Notes: generated by a model not told the origin, from the sequence alone. Positions 1-9,431 are shown, counted from the first letter of the stretch. The stretch: 64,000 nt of DNA from Caballeronia sp. SEWSISQ10-4 2 (GCF_030464885.1 NZ_JALPRJ010000001.1:248001-312000); one strand, 5' to 3'. A program made the numbers and translations.

Positions 1-796
1 CGATGCAATCCTTCAGCACCAGCGCACCGACCTTGATGTTCGCGAGCGGCTCAAGCGCTGCGTGCGAACCGCCGAAGTACTGGAATTTGTCGGAGTGAAC
101 CTTCGACATCACCTGCATCAACCCTTGCGCGCCAACACCGCTTTCAGCGTACGGATTGAACCCCGACTCGATCGCCATCACGGACAGCAGCAACAGCGGA
201 TCGAGGCCGACTTCACGGCCGGTATCGAAGGCGGCTCTCACCAGTTCGCTGACCGGCTCCTGCGCCACGTGATAACGCCGCGAGATGAAGTTCGCCACCA
301 GGTTTTGCTCGCGATCCGACACCAGCACGCGATCGTCGCGTGCATCGGCGACTACGCGCTGCGAGGAAATTGCGCTGGCGAGCGTCGAAACAGTCGGTAA
401 CGTGCGGGGATCGAGTCCATTCGGCGACACGGCGAGACTCAGGCCGCCGGTCAGCTTGCGGGTGCTGTCGTCGTCGCTGGCAGCGGCGCCGAGCGACGTC
501 GTTTCGCCGTTACGCAACTCCTCTTCACGCCGATGACCGATCGCGAAGGGTGGCAGGGGTTGACCGGAGAGCAACCGGGCCGGGCCGGCTTGTACAGCAG
601 CCGACACGAGCGGCATGAGTTTGGCGGCGAAGGAGCCGCGCCAGGCCGGAAGGAGCCAGAGTGCCAGCGCGGTAGCAACGGCCGCGCAACCAACCAGACA
701 GAAAACCGTAAGACTCATGTGTTTGGCGCGACGCAGCACTGCGCGCAAATAAGGCGCCAGGCGAGCGTCGGGACGCCACGACAACCAAGCATTCAT
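1..796 (-). CDS. Lytic transglycosylase, SLT domain (partial, C-terminus outside window)
   Basis: The reading frame is open from an ATG at 796 to the window edge, about 265 codons. Residues 28-50 form one hydrophobic segment (MSLTVFCLVGCAAVATALAL), so the protein is probably anchored in the inner membrane with its catalytic part in the periplasm. Near the visible end is the goose-lysozyme/SLT signature: LLLLSVMAIESGFNPYAES, with the Glu of AIESGFNP as the expected catalytic acid, then GAQGLMQVM. Enzymes of this family cut the MurNAc-GlcNAc bond of peptidoglycan to form 1,6-anhydro ends. The middle 100 residues are low-complexity linker. It is transcribed away from ubiD. The family is certain; the subfamily is not. 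Confidence 0.85.
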   Translation of the reverse strand, partial: MNAWLSWRPDARLAPYLRAVLRRAKHMSLTVFCLVGCAAVATALALWLLPAWRGSFAAKLMPLVSAAVQAGPARLLSGQPLPPFAIGHRREEELRNGETTSLGAAASDDDSTRKLTGGLSLAVSPNGLDPRTLPTVSTLASAISSQRVVADARDDRVLVSDREQNLVANFISRRYHVAQEPVSELVRAAFDTGREVGLDPLLLLSVMAIESGFNPYAESGVGAQGLMQVMSKVHSDKFQYFGGSHAALEPLANIKVGALVLKDCI

Positions 797-1453
797 TGGA
801 TAGATCTCCCAAATTGCATGATTTCCGCAGATGAAAAACCTCAACAACCGGTCCACCACGCAGAAATCGACACCGCCAGCTCTGGGTTAGCCACGAGCGG
901 TATCGGGAAAACGGCACAAACCGTTGGGGAAACCTGACCGGAACATTTCGTTTCCGGGTCCGCGCAGCACGAAAGACATGCCGGGGCGCGCACACAGGTC
1001 ACCACGCGAAAAACCGGCGAAGAAGAGCGCCGGCAAGAAAACCAAAGCCTCGATTCACCGGACTAATCCCGGTGCAGGGGTGCAGGTGACGCCTCGCGTC
1101 GTTTCAAAAGACCTGTGGCAGTGGTAAAAAGTTTCAATTGGTGTTGTCAATGCCAAAGGATTCTAGCAGGCTCAAATGATCCGTCAATGCTGGTAATTGT
1201 AAAAGCTATGACTTTCAGTAATTATGAACACTGTTCAGGAGGGCAAGAGCGGCCTGCCAAGCCGCTTTCCAGCGGAAACATCGGAATTGTGCCGATATGT
1301 ACTATGCCGCACCGACATTCACGCAGGTAAAATCGACAATCGCCCGCGCGCGCATGTTCTTCATTAGGTGCTTAAGCCGTAACATCAGCCGTCGCTTCTG
1401 CCATCCTCTGCCGCAGACCGCGCGTCCCCGCAGGCCTCCCTTCCCTTTAGCCG
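797..1453. other. Divergent intergenic region without a recognisable gene
   Basis: This 657-bp spacer lies between the minus-strand transglycosylase and plus-strand ubiD, so it should hold both promoters. The part from about 1130 to 1240 is clearly more AT-rich than the flanks and is the likeliest promoter zone. Short open frames here have no Shine-Dalgarno sequence and no family resemblance. I see no RNA gene or repeat. Confidence 0.5.
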
Positions 1454-3061
1454 ATGAAATACAAAGACCTGCGCGACTTCACCGCGCGCCTCGAAACGCT
1501 CGGCGAATTGCGCCGCATCAGTCAGCCGGTTTCCCCCGTTCTCGAAATGACCGAACTCTCCGACCGCGTGCTGCGTTCGGGCGGTCCTGCCTTGCTGTTC
1601 CAGGCGCCGACGGGACACTCCATGCCGGTGCTGGCCAACCTGTTCGGTACGCCGAGGCGCGTGGCGCTCGGAATGGGTATCGAGACGCAAGCTCAAGCGG
1701 CGGCCGACCCCAGTCTTCTCAGCGATAAAGCCGCGCTCGAGTCCCTGCGTGACGTCGGCCGGTTGCTGTCGGCGCTCAAGGAACCCGAGCCGCCGAAGGG
1801 ACTGAAGGACGCCGGCAAGTTGCTGTCGCTGGCCAAGGCCGTCTGGGACATGGCGCCGAAAACCGTCAGTTCGCCGCCCTGCCAGGAAATCGTGTGGGAA
1901 GGCGCGGACGTCGATCTTGCGCGTCTTCCGATTCAGACGTGTTGGCCCGGAGATGCCGGTCCGCTCATCACATGGGGACTCACGGTCACACGCGGCCCGA
2001 ACAAGACGCGGCAGAATCTTGGTATCTATCGGCAACAACTGATCGGGCGCAACAAATTGATCATGCGCTGGCTCGCCCACAGAGGCGGCGCGCTCGATTT
2101 CAGGGAGTTCGCGCTTGCCAATCCGGGCAAGCCGTATCCGGTAGCCGTGGTGCTCGGCGCCGATCCGGCAACCATTCTGGGTGCTGTGACGCCGGTGCCA
2201 GATTCGCTTTCCGAGTATCAATTCGCGGGCTTGTTGCGCGGCGCGAAGACCGAATTGGCGAAGTGCCTCACGCCGGGTGTCGATACGTTGCAGGTTCCGG
2301 CCCGTGCCGAGATCGTGCTCGAAGGTTTCATTTATCCGCAGAACGGTCCGGTTCCGGCGGCACCCGACGGCGCACCGCCAAGGCCATCGAAGACTGCGTC
2401 GGCGAAATACGAGCACGCGCTTGAAGGTCCGTACGGCGACCACACTGGCTATTACAACGAACAAGAGTGGTTCCCGGTCTTCACGGTCGAGAAGATCACG
2501 ATGCGCCGCGACGCGCTCTATCACTCTACGTATACAGGCAAACCGCCCGACGAACCGGCCGTGCTCGGCGTCGCGCTCAACGAAGTGTTCGTGCCGCTGC
2601 TGCAAAAGCAGTTCACCGAGATCACCGACTTCTATTTGCCGCCCGAAGGTTGCAGCTACCGGATGGCGATTGTGCAGATCAAGAAGAGCTATCCGGGTCA
2701 CGCGAAGCGCGTGATGTTCGGCGTCTGGAGCTTCCTGCGACAGTTCATGTATACGAAGTTCATCGTTGTGGTGGACGACGACGTGAACATCCGCGACTGG
2801 AAGGAGGTGATCTGGGCGATCACCACGCGCATCGATCCGTCGCGCGATACGGTGCTCGTCGATAACACGCCCATCGACTATCTCGATTTCGCGTCGCCGA
2901 AGGCGGGCTTGGGATCGAAGATGGGACTCGACGCCACCAACAAATGGCCCGGCGAAACGGACCGCGAATGGGGCCGGCCGATCGTGATGGACGATGCAGT
3001 GAAACGCCGCGTGGATGCGTTGTGGGACGAAATCGGCTTTTCAGGAGGGACGCGCTCATGA
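1454..3061 (+). CDS. ubiD: UbiD family decarboxylase (3-polyprenyl-4-hydroxybenzoate carboxy-lyase)
   Basis: A 535-aa protein of the UbiD family, which decarboxylates 3-polyprenyl-4-hydroxybenzoate in ubiquinone synthesis using prenylated FMN supplied by UbiX. The start [20 protein letters not shown] and the blocks [36 protein letters not shown] and [20 protein letters not shown] are family hallmarks; the conserved acidic [10 protein letters not shown] segment lies near the active site. The C-terminal part ([28 protein letters not shown], then [10 protein letters not shown]) is intact. Length is slightly above the E. coli enzyme. The ATG at 1454 has only a weak ribosome site. Its stop overlaps the next start by four bases (ATGA), so the asparaginase gene is probably translationally coupled. 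Confidence 0.93.
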   Translation: MKYKDLRDFTARLETLGELRRISQPVSPVLEMTELSDRVLRSGGPALLFQAPTGHSMPVLANLFGTPRRVALGMGIETQAQAAADPSLLSDKAALESLRDVGRLLSALKEPEPPKGLKDAGKLLSLAKAVWDMAPKTVSSPPCQEIVWEGADVDLARLPIQTCWPGDAGPLITWGLTVTRGPNKTRQNLGIYRQQLIGRNKLIMRWLAHRGGALDFREFALANPGKPYPVAVVLGADPATILGAVTPVPDSLSEYQFAGLLRGAKTELAKCLTPGVDTLQVPARAEIVLEGFIYPQNGPVPAAPDGAPPRPSKTASAKYEHALEGPYGDHTGYYNEQEWFPVFTVEKITMRRDALYHSTYTGKPPDEPAVLGVALNEVFVPLLQKQFTEITDFYLPPEGCSYRMAIVQIKKSYPGHAKRVMFGVWSFLRQFMYTKFIVVVDDDVNIRDWKEVIWAITTRIDPSRDTVLVDNTPIDYLDFASPKAGLGSKMGLDATNKWPGETDREWGRPIVMDDAVKRRVDALWDEIGFSGGTRS

Positions 3062-4116
3062 ATGTCGCGGCGACGGTTTATCGAGGGGATCTGGTTGAAA
3101 ACACACATGCCGCGCATGTGGCGGTTGTCGATGCCGAAGGCCGGTTGTTGTACGCGTTCGGCGATCCGGCGCGTTTGACGCTCGCGCGCTCCGCGGCGAA
3201 ACCGGCGCAAGCGGTCGCCGTGCTGGAAACGGGCGCGCTGGAGCGTTTCGGTTTCGACGACGCCGATCTCGCGCTGATGTGCGCATCGCACAACAGCGAG
3301 CCGCGCCACATCGAGCGCACGCGCGCGATGCTGGCCAAGGCGCAAGTCACCGAAGCCGATCTTCAATGCGGCGGCCACGCGCCTTTGTCGGACGCGGTAT
3401 GCAAGGAATGGATCAAGCGCGATTTCACGCCGACCGGCGTGTGCAGCAATTGCTCCGGAAAACACGCAGGCATGCTGGCGGGTGCGCGGGCGCTGGGCGC
3501 GGCGGTTATCGACTATCACTTGCCTGAGCATCCGCTGCAGGTTCGGGTCAAACGGACCGTTGCCGAGCTCTGCGATCTGCCGGATAACGGCGTGCAATGG
3601 GCTATCGACGGCTGCAATCTGCCTACGCCGGCCTTTCCGCTCGATCGGCTCGCGCGGCTGTTTGTGAAACTGGCAAATGCCAGCGCCGGGGCTGAAACCA
3701 CGCCGCGCTCGAGAGCCCTCGCCCGGATCTATCGCGCGATGACGACGTACCCGGAGCTCGTCGCGGGCGAAGGCCGGTTCTGTACCACGTTGATGCGCGC
3801 CTTCGATGGCGAACTCGTCGGCAAAGTAGGCGCCGATGCGAGTTATGCGATCGGCGTGCGTAGTTCCGGTACACCCACTGGCATGCCCACCGGCACACCC
3901 ACCGGCACGCACGGGGCGCTCGGCATTGCGGTCAAGGTGGAAGACGGCAACACGGCCGTGCTCTACGCAATCGTGGCTCATGTGCTCGAGCAACTCTCGA
4001 TCGGCGACGAAACGCAGCGTGAAAAACTCGCCGCCTACCGACATCCGCCGATGCGCAACACGATGGGCATCGAGACGGGACGGTTGGTGGTATCTGTACC
4101 GCTCGAACGCGCTTAA
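3058..4116 (+). CDS. L-asparaginase, Rhizobium etli (thermolabile) type
   Basis: A 352-aa protein starting at the ATG that overlaps the ubiD stop; an upstream in-frame extension would run back into ubiD and is rejected. It belongs to the serine-lactamase-like asparaginase family described from R. etli, not to the E. coli AnsA/AnsB fold. Ser45 and Lys48 in RSAAKPAQA form the first Ser-xx-Lys tandem, and [11 protein letters not shown] near residue 130 carries the Cys-Lys zinc-site motif of that family. The reaction is asparagine to aspartate plus ammonia, expected in the cytoplasm. Between the ARIYRAM...[11 protein letters not shown] block and the [17 protein letters not shown] block there is an unusual Gly-Thr-Pro insertion, annotated separately. 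The link to ubiD is positional only. Confidence 0.85.
   Translation: MNVAATVYRGDLVENTHAAHVAVVDAEGRLLYAFGDPARLTLARSAAKPAQAVAVLETGALERFGFDDADLALMCASHNSEPRHIERTRAMLAKAQVTEADLQCGGHAPLSDAVCKEWIKRDFTPTGVCSNCSGKHAGMLAGARALGAAVIDYHLPEHPLQVRVKRTVAELCDLPDNGVQWAIDGCNLPTPAFPLDRLARLFVKLANASAGAETTPRSRALARIYRAMTTYPELVAGEGRFCTTLMRAFDGELVGKVGADASYAIGVRSSGTPTGMPTGTPTGTHGALGIAVKVEDGNTAVLYAIVAHVLEQLSIGDETQREKLAAYRHPPMRNTMGIETGRLVVSVPLERA
3868..3909 (+). repeat. In-frame Gly-Thr-Pro tandem repeat inside the asparaginase gene
   Basis: Imperfect 12-base units of the type ACACCCACTGGC repeat about three and a half times and encode [14 protein letters not shown]. They sit in a loop between two conserved blocks. The insertion keeps frame, so it changes only loop length. 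Confidence 0.8.
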
Positions 4117-4219
4117 CCCGCAAGCGCCCGGCCGCTTGCCCCGGGCATGGTCGCGGGATGGAGAACGCGAAGCCGGACTAGCGGCTTCGCTCAATACAAA
4201 AAGAAGAAGGAACGCCTGG

Positions 4220-4894
4220 ATGCATGTCTTGCCATTGCTGTCTGATGGATTTTTTCTGTCGCTGTCGCTGTGTCTCGATATTGGTATCGCAAACGTCGCG
4301 ATCATCTCACTGACGCTCTCCCACGGATTCAAACCGGGCATGATGCTCGGCCTCGGCACCTGTTTCGGCGATCTCGCCTACGCCGCGCTTGCGCTTGGCG
4401 GCATGGCCGCGCTGCTCCGGTTCGACGCCGTGCGCTGGGTCGTGTGGATCGGCGGCGCAATCGTGCTGCTGTTCCTGACCTTCAAAATGGCGCGTGAAGC
4501 GCTTTATCCGGCATCGGCGCCACCAGTGGAAGGCGAACCCGATCTCACCACGCCGCGGCCCTCCCAGCTCCGCAGTTTCATGCGCGGCATGCTGCTGGCG
4601 GTGTCCTCGCCGAGTGCGATTCTCTGGTTCGCCGCCGTGGGTGGCGCACTGATCGCGAAAGCGGGCGCAACAGGCCCGGCGAGCGCGTCAGTGTTTCTCA
4701 TCGGCTTCTTTTGCGGCGGGCTCGGCTGGACGCTCTTTATCTGCTCGCTCGCCAGTCACGGCCGCAAACGCGCCGGGACGGCGTTGCTGCGCGCGTGCCA
4801 CGTTTTGTCGGCGGTGCTGTTCGCATACTTCTCGTACAGCGTGATCGTCAACGGCTATCACGACCTGATCGTGAACGGCGCATCGAGGCTCTGA
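4220..4894 (+). CDS. LysE/RhtB family amino-acid exporter
   Basis: A 224-aa inner-membrane protein starting at ATG 4220, with a good ribosome site (GAAGAAGG) ten bases upstream; longer in-frame starts run through the preceding gene. The N-terminal segment LLSDGFFLSLSLCLDIGIANVAIISLTLSHGFKPGMMLGLGTCFGD matches the first helices and conserved loop of the LysE superfamily. About six membrane segments follow, including SPSAILWFAAVGGALI and the C-terminal helix AVLFAYFSYSVIVNG. Members export amino acids or their analogues by proton exchange. The substrate cannot be told from sequence. It is 103 bases downstream of the asparaginase and may share its transcript. Confidence 0.85.
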   Translation: MHVLPLLSDGFFLSLSLCLDIGIANVAIISLTLSHGFKPGMMLGLGTCFGDLAYAALALGGMAALLRFDAVRWVVWIGGAIVLLFLTFKMAREALYPASAPPVEGEPDLTTPRPSQLRSFMRGMLLAVSSPSAILWFAAVGGALIAKAGATGPASASVFLIGFFCGGLGWTLFICSLASHGRKRAGTALLRACHVLSAVLFAYFSYSVIVNGYHDLIVNGASRL

Positions 4895-4912
4895 CGCCCT
4901 GGCGCCACACGA

Positions 4913-5878
4913 TCACGCCAGGAACTGAGCGTATCGCGCCATGTCGACGTTGCCGCCGCTGACCAGCACGCCCACGCGCTTGCCCTTCACCGGCACGATG
5001 TTCTGCAGCACGGCGGCCGCGGCCAGGCATCCTGTTGGCTCGACCACCATCTTCATGCGCTCTGCGAAGAACTTCATGGTCTGTACAAGCTGGTCATCGC
5101 TGACGGTGACGACTCGGTCCACGTAGCGCTGCAGAATCGGAAAGTTGCATTCACCCACATGCGTGGACGCCGCGCCGTCGGCGATCGTGCGCGGCACCTC
5201 GATATGTACGATCTCGCCGCGTGCGAGCGATTGCTGGGCGTCGTTGCCCGCCTCCGGCTCCACGCCGATCACCGTACATGACGGGCTCAGTTCGGCCGCC
5301 GCCAGCGCGCATCCGGCGAGCAATCCACCGCCACCGAGGCACACGAACAGATAGTCCAGCGGCCCGGTTTCCTCGATGAGTTCCTTCGCCGACGTTCCCT
5401 GCCCCGCGATCACGTGCGGATGGTCGTAGGGTGGAATCAGAGTCATGCCGCGCTCTTGCGCGAGCTTTGCGCCGATTTCCTCGCGATTCTCGGTGTACCG
5501 GTCATAAGTGATCACCTCGCCGCCGTAACCGCGCGTGGCTTCCATCTTCGCGGCCGGCGCGTCCTCCGGCATGATGATCGTCGCCTTGATGCCCGCGATG
5601 CGCGCCGACAGCGCGATCGCCTGCGCATGATTGCCCGATGAATAAGTCAGGACGCCGGCCTGGCGCTGGGTATCGGAGAAATGCGAGATCGCGTTGAAAG
5701 CACCGCGAAACTTGAACGCGCCCATGCGCTGGAAGTTCTCGCACTTGAAGAACAGATTCGCGCCGCTAAGCGTGTCAGCGGTGCGGGAAGTCAATACAGG
5801 CGTGCGATGTGCAGCGCCGGCGATGCGCTCGGCGGCGTCGGCGACGTCGGCGTAGGTAGGTGCGGGAAGGATTGACAT
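4913..5878 (-). CDS. PLP-dependent threonine/serine dehydratase (possibly threo-3-hydroxyaspartate ammonia-lyase)
   Basis: A 321-aa fold-type II PLP enzyme. The Schiff-base lysine is in MGAFKFRGAFNA near residue 54; the substrate loop TYSSGNHAQAIA and the phosphate-binding glycine run CLGGGGLLAG are both present. There is no C-terminal ACT domain, so it is a catabolic-type or racemase-like enzyme and not the feedback-regulated biosynthetic IlvA. Length and motif spelling fit the threo-3-hydroxy-L-aspartate ammonia-lyase/serine racemase group at least as well as catabolic threonine dehydratase. The reaction would be beta-elimination of a hydroxy amino acid to a keto acid and ammonia. It converges on the LysE exporter with only 18 bases between stops. 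Confidence 0.8.
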   Translation of the reverse strand: MSILPAPTYADVADAAERIAGAAHRTPVLTSRTADTLSGANLFFKCENFQRMGAFKFRGAFNAISHFSDTQRQAGVLTYSSGNHAQAIALSARIAGIKATIIMPEDAPAAKMEATRGYGGEVITYDRYTENREEIGAKLAQERGMTLIPPYDHPHVIAGQGTSAKELIEETGPLDYLFVCLGGGGLLAGCALAAAELSPSCTVIGVEPEAGNDAQQSLARGEIVHIEVPRTIADGAASTHVGECNFPILQRYVDRVVTVSDDQLVQTMKFFAERMKMVVEPTGCLAAAAVLQNIVPVKGKRVGVLVSGGNVDMARYAQFLA

Positions 5879-6005
5879 CGAAACTCAAGGGCGGCGGTTG
5901 AGGAACCGTCATTGTCCCAGCATCGTGGAGCGTTTGGAAAGCCGGTCGAATGGCCAAATACCTCCCGCGAGTGAGTGCCGCGCTTGCAGAACCCTGGCGC
6001 AAAAT

Positions 6006-6047
6006 AAAACAGCGCAACGCCGGCTCATGCCCGCGTTGCGCTGTTTT
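6006..6047 (-). terminator. Strong intrinsic terminator after the small secreted-protein gene
   Basis: A perfect 15-bp stem (6006-6020 with 6033-6047) built on ACAGCGCAACG, with a 12-base loop. On the minus strand it is followed by a TTTTATTTT run, and it lies just past the stop of the 6095-6424 gene. Confidence 0.85.
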
Positions 6048-6094
6048 CAGCAAATCTCAATGGTCAGATGCCCGACCTCGTCAAACATCGAACC

Positions 6095-6424
6095 TCAACG
6101 ACGCCAGCCGCGGTCATAACCGCCGTGATATCCGTATCCATAACCGTCGTGGTAGTGACCACGCCAGTACGGACGGCCGTAATAACCACCATAACCACCG
6201 TAACCGCCCACCACCACAGCCGGCGGGCCATAAACCACAGGCGGCGGCGCATACACGACTGGACCGGGCGCGTAATACACCGGCGGGGGCGGCGCCGCAT
6301 AGGCCGGATACGCCGGTGCGAAAGGCACCCCAATGCCGATACCCACCGAAACATGCGCCTGCGCGGCGCTCACAAAGCCTACGCCGAGTGCGGCGGCAGC
6401 CAGAATCTGGACGATCTTTTTCAC
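6095..6424 (-). CDS. Small secreted Pro/Gly/Tyr-rich protein of unknown function
   Basis: I place the start at a GTG at 6424 and not at the ATG 30 bases upstream. A GGAG site sits eight bases before the GTG, and the protein then begins directly with a signal peptide (MKKIVQILAAAALGVGFVSAAQA). The mature part of about 85 residues has two zones: a Pro/Ala/Tyr/Val stretch (PAYAAPPPPVYYAPGPVVY) and a C-terminal Gly/Tyr/His stretch (GGYGGYGGYYGRPYW...YHGGYDRGWRR). Similar small proteins are widespread in Burkholderiales and are probably periplasmic or outer-membrane associated. I cannot assign a function. It has its own strong terminator. Confidence 0.8.
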   Translation of the reverse strand: MKKIVQILAAAALGVGFVSAAQAHVSVGIGIGVPFAPAYPAYAAPPPPVYYAPGPVVYAPPPVVYGPPAVVVGGYGGYGGYYGRPYWRGHYHDGYGYGYHGGYDRGWRR

Positions 6425-6817
6425 TTTTATTCTCCGCGCCGCGGTCCTGTACACACGACCGGTTACCGCAACGACATGACTTCAATGTAGCTAAAAACCC
6501 TGAATCTCACCTTAAGCATTTGTTGCAAATTGCAATATGTACGGTCCTAAAAACGCGTTTCGTCTGGCGAATTTCAAGCCGCCGGGCAGCCCCGCTGGTG
6601 CTGGCGCGAACGCTTTATGAACCGGATTAAGGGTTTGCCGGGAAAGCCGGCACGCGCCCCCGCTGCGCGCGACACTATTCCGAATGTCACCAAAGTAATG
6701 ATTCATTACACTTTGTCATTCGTGCGAGCCAAAAGGAAAAGCCCCGCCGACAAATAAGCGTCGAACGGGGCTTCTTCATACGATGCTGCTTTCTTGGCTA
6801 AACAGCCAGCTAGACGC
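6425..6817. other. Intergenic region carrying only one terminator
   Basis: This spacer holds the promoter side of the GTG-started secreted-protein gene and, at 6739-6773, a terminator for minus-strand transcription. I see no further gene, RNA or repeat in it. Confidence 0.5.
6739..6773 (-). terminator. Intrinsic terminator, minus strand
   Basis: The 8-bp stem AAGCCCCG/CGGGGCTT is followed on the minus strand by a TTTTCCTTTT run. It fits as the end of transcription for the short gene at 6818-6979. Confidence 0.75.
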
Positions 6818-6979
6818 TCAACCCACTTTCACATAGGCGAATTCGCGTGTCACGCTGGGTGGCACATAAGCCCCGCTGATTTTGACTCGAGGCGTGAGCC
6901 GTTTGCGCTGATCCCACCACTGACGCCGATTCGTCTGGCTGAGAAAACGCAGGTGTTTCCGATACGCAAAAATACTCAT
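6818..6979 (-). CDS. Small hypothetical protein, 53 aa
   Basis: The ATG at 6979 opens a 53-codon frame (MSIFAYRKHLRFLSQTNRRQ...YVPPSVTREFAYVKVG) with a G-rich ribosome site GGGGG about seven bases upstream and an intrinsic terminator 45 bases past the stop. The product is basic, has no signal peptide or membrane segment, and ends in a Tyr/Pro/Val tail. A start 12 codons earlier is possible (MPVLVLQRLGVAMSI). I do not recognise a family. The gene-like spacing of ribosome site, frame and terminator is the reason for listing it; a competing 83-codon frame on the same strand has no such signals. Confidence 0.5.
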   Translation of the reverse strand: MSIFAYRKHLRFLSQTNRRQWWDQRKRLTPRVKISGAYVPPSVTREFAYVKVG

Positions 6980-7197
6980 GGCGACCCCCAAACGTTGCAA
7001 AACAAGCACTGGCACTCATCGGCCAATAAGACCAACCCTGACTGTTCAGGCCCGATCGCAAGTTTGCTCGAGCCTCGCAAAACCGTTGGCGACGGTCTGC
7101 GGCGCGTTTTTATGGCGCCGGCGCCGTTGCGCGATACTTCATGGTGCGTTGCAAACGTGAAAACGCGCGACACCAAATTTCCTATGGAGCAAAAAAC

Positions 7198-8115
7198 ATG
7201 CCTTTTTCAACGGCTCCCCGTTTGGGGTTCGTCGGCGCGGGGCGTCTCGCGCGCTGCCTGGCGGCCATTTGGTCACGCGCGGGTTATCCGGTCACCGCGA
7301 TCGCAAACCGTTCGGCTGCCTCGGCGCACGAATTCGCCAGCGAATTGCCAGGCTGTATCGTCGCCGACGATGCCAGTGCGGTCGCACAGCACGCCGATAT
7401 CGTATTTCTAACAGTTCCAGATGACTCCATTGGTGCGACGGCGAACGCTTTGCAGCTGGATCACGCTCGCGGCCGCGCATTGGCCGTCGTGCATTGCAGC
7501 GGCGCCACGCCCGTCGATGTCCTCGCCTCGGCCCAGGCTCAGGGCGCCGATATCGGCGGATTCCATCCATTGTTCCTCTTCGGCGGACTGGCGAGCGACC
7601 AGACGCGCATTGCGGGCTGCTCGGTCACGATCGAAGCCAGCGGTCCCTTGCACGACACGCTCACGGCGCTAGCCCAGGCGCTCGGCTGCCATCCACTGTC
7701 GATTCCAGCAGGCGGCCGCCTGCTCTACCACGCCGCTGCGCACTACGCGGCCAGCTTCGCGCTATGTTCGCTGTCGGAGACGGTAACGCTCTGGAAGGAA
7801 TTGGGTTTCGACGAGGACGACGCGTTGCGCGCGGTCCTGCCGATGCTCGCCGGCACCATCGAAACTGCGCGCGAAAAGGGTTTGGCGGGCGCGCTTGCAG
7901 GCCCGGTGTCCCGTGGCGATACAAGTATTGTCGTGAAGCAACTGGCGCTGCTGCAAAACCTCGGTGGCGACCACGCCACGCTTTATGCACTGATGTCGCG
8001 GCGCGCGGTCGCGCTGGCAAAACGCCGCGTGTCGCCGCCGCCCGCAGAGACGCTCGACGCGATGTCACACGCCATCGAGCTGGCACTGAACGGCGCCGCG
8101 CCGCATCTCGATTGA
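7198..8115 (+). CDS. Rossmann-like oxidoreductase with DUF2520 C-terminal domain
   Basis: A 305-aa protein read from ATG 7198, which has a GGAG ribosome site; an upstream in-frame start lacks one. The N-terminus RLGFVGAGRLARCLAAIWSRAG is a classic NAD(P)-binding GxGxxA/G fold, followed by TVPDDSIG and VHCSGATPVDVL as in the NADP-reductase-like/ketopantoate-like families. The C-terminal half, with FHPLFLFGG and LLYHAAAHYAASFALCSL, corresponds to the DUF2520 helical domain. Such proteins resemble pyrroline-5-carboxylate reductase or 6-phosphogluconate dehydrogenase in architecture, but their substrate is unknown. No neighbour suggests a pathway. Confidence 0.8.
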   Translation: MPFSTAPRLGFVGAGRLARCLAAIWSRAGYPVTAIANRSAASAHEFASELPGCIVADDASAVAQHADIVFLTVPDDSIGATANALQLDHARGRALAVVHCSGATPVDVLASAQAQGADIGGFHPLFLFGGLASDQTRIAGCSVTIEASGPLHDTLTALAQALGCHPLSIPAGGRLLYHAAAHYAASFALCSLSETVTLWKELGFDEDDALRAVLPMLAGTIETAREKGLAGALAGPVSRGDTSIVVKQLALLQNLGGDHATLYALMSRRAVALAKRRVSPPPAETLDAMSHAIELALNGAAPHLD

Positions 8116-8413
8116 TAGCCCGATTGATAGCCCCGATCCCGCGAGCATGGCTGGCCGCATGAGGACATCGGGCGCGGGGTATATGGCAACCCGCCCAAGC
8201 CGCCATCAAGCCATGCTATCGTGATGCCCGGCGCGCCAGTGTGGCAAAGCCGCCGAGGGGTTCGGCCGCCGTGCCCGGTCACCAGCAACAAGCGCTCAAA
8301 AGCGCGGTTCAAAACCTGGTTCAGGCCTGGATCCACGCGTTGACTGAATACGCGAGGATCCGGCTTCGGCTGCTACCCCCGACGCCGACCCATTCCAGCT
8401 ACGAGAACGAACA

Positions 8414-8737
8414 ATGATCAAGGTGAGCTTTTTTTATCCGTATCGCGAGAATGCGCGCTTCGATATCGACTACTACTGCACGAGCCATATGCCGTGGGTA
8501 GCGGGCTTGCTCGGCAGCGCAAGCAAAGGCTGGTCGGCGGATGCCGGGCTGGCGGGCGGCGCACCCGGTTCTGCGCCAACGTACATTGCGGCGGGCCATT
8601 TGCTGTTCGATTCCGTCGATGCCTTCACAGCCGCGGTCTCGCCCCACGTGAAAGCGTTCGCCGCGGACATCGTGAATTACTACCCCGAGGGCGGTCCGCC
8701 CGTCGTACAGATCGGCGACGTTCGCGCCGTTAACTGA
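8414..8737 (+). CDS. EthD family protein
   Basis: A 107-aa alpha+beta-barrel protein beginning MIKVSFFYPYRENARFDIDYYCTSHMPWVAGLLG, which is the EthD signature (a short strand, then an F-D-xD-YY-xxHMP motif). EthD proteins are dimeric ferredoxin-fold proteins first seen next to ethyl tert-butyl ether degradation genes. In most genomes, as here, they stand alone and their role is unknown. No strong ribosome site is visible upstream of the ATG. A hairpin directly downstream looks like its terminator. Confidence 0.8.
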   Translation: MIKVSFFYPYRENARFDIDYYCTSHMPWVAGLLGSASKGWSADAGLAGGAPGSAPTYIAAGHLLFDSVDAFTAAVSPHVKAFAADIVNYYPEGGPPVVQIGDVRAVN

Positions 8738-8741
8738 AGTT

Positions 8742-8770
8742 AAAGCCGAGCGGTTTTCCGCGCCGGCTTT
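8742..8770 (+). terminator. Probable terminator after the EthD gene
   Basis: AAAGCCG pairs with CGGCTTT around an inner GCGG/CCGC stem, five bases past the EthD stop. The T tract is short, so this is a moderate call. Confidence 0.55.
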
Positions 8771-8834
8771 ACTTGCCCTTGTGTCACCCCGCGCGGCCAT
8801 GAGCGCCGCGCTTTTGCCTTGAAAAGGATTTGAG

Positions 8835-9407
8835 ATGTTCGGCGAGATCGCCCGTTTTCTGCTCAACACCATCTTTACGCTGTTCGGCGCCGCGCTGCTG
8901 CTGCGCGCCTGGATGCAGGTTGTCCGCATGCCCCCGTACAACCCCGTTTCCAACGCGGTGATGCAAGCTACGAACTGGCTGGTCTTGCCGCTGCGCAAGA
9001 TCTTGCCGGCGGCGAAAACCATCGACTGGGCGAGCATTGTCGCGGCGTTTCTTGCTGCGCTAGTGTTCATGATCCTGATGGTTTTACTCGCGGGCGTCGA
9101 TCCCGCCGGCCTCGCGGCGCTGCTGCCCACGCTGCTTCTGGTCGCGGTGATCACCGTCATCAAATGGGCGCTGAATCTCATCATCTGGATGACGATCCTG
9201 ATGGCATTGCTGTCGTGGCTAAATCCGCAATCCCCCGCCATGCCGCTGCTTTATCAGCTCACAGCGCCGTTTCTCGAACCGCTGCGGCGCGTGTTGCCGC
9301 GCATGGGCGGTATCGATTTGTCGCCCATCTTGTTGTTCGTGATCGTGCAGGTGCTGTTGATGGTCGTGACGCGGCTGGCCGTGAGCATGACCATGTTCGG
9401 GGTTTGA
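8835..9407 (+). CDS. YggT family integral membrane protein
   Basis: A 190-aa protein with two YggT repeats of about 80 residues, each a helix pair: FLLNTIFTLFGAALLLRAWMQV with PLRKILPAAKTIDWASIVA, and LLLVAVITVIKWALNLIIWMTILMALLSWLNP with EPLRRVLPRMGGIDLSPILLFVIVQVLL. The motif P(L/F)...PLR(K/R)(I/V)LP...G-ID is diagnostic. Family members are small inner-membrane proteins linked to osmotic tolerance and, in Gram-positives and plastids, to division or assembly; the biochemical role is not settled. A ribosome site AAGGA precedes the ATG. It ends shortly before tRNA-Gly. Confidence 0.88.
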   Translation: MFGEIARFLLNTIFTLFGAALLLRAWMQVVRMPPYNPVSNAVMQATNWLVLPLRKILPAAKTIDWASIVAAFLAALVFMILMVLLAGVDPAGLAALLPTLLLVAVITVIKWALNLIIWMTILMALLSWLNPQSPAMPLLYQLTAPFLEPLRRVLPRMGGIDLSPILLFVIVQVLLMVVTRLAVSMTMFGV

Positions 9408-9431
9408 TACGCGTCGATCACGAGTGACGTG

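Noticed and set aside
1385..2701. 438-codon minus-strand frame opposite ubiD
   Set aside because: Arg/His-rich shadow typical of the antisense of GC-rich genes; ubiD on the plus strand explains the region fully.
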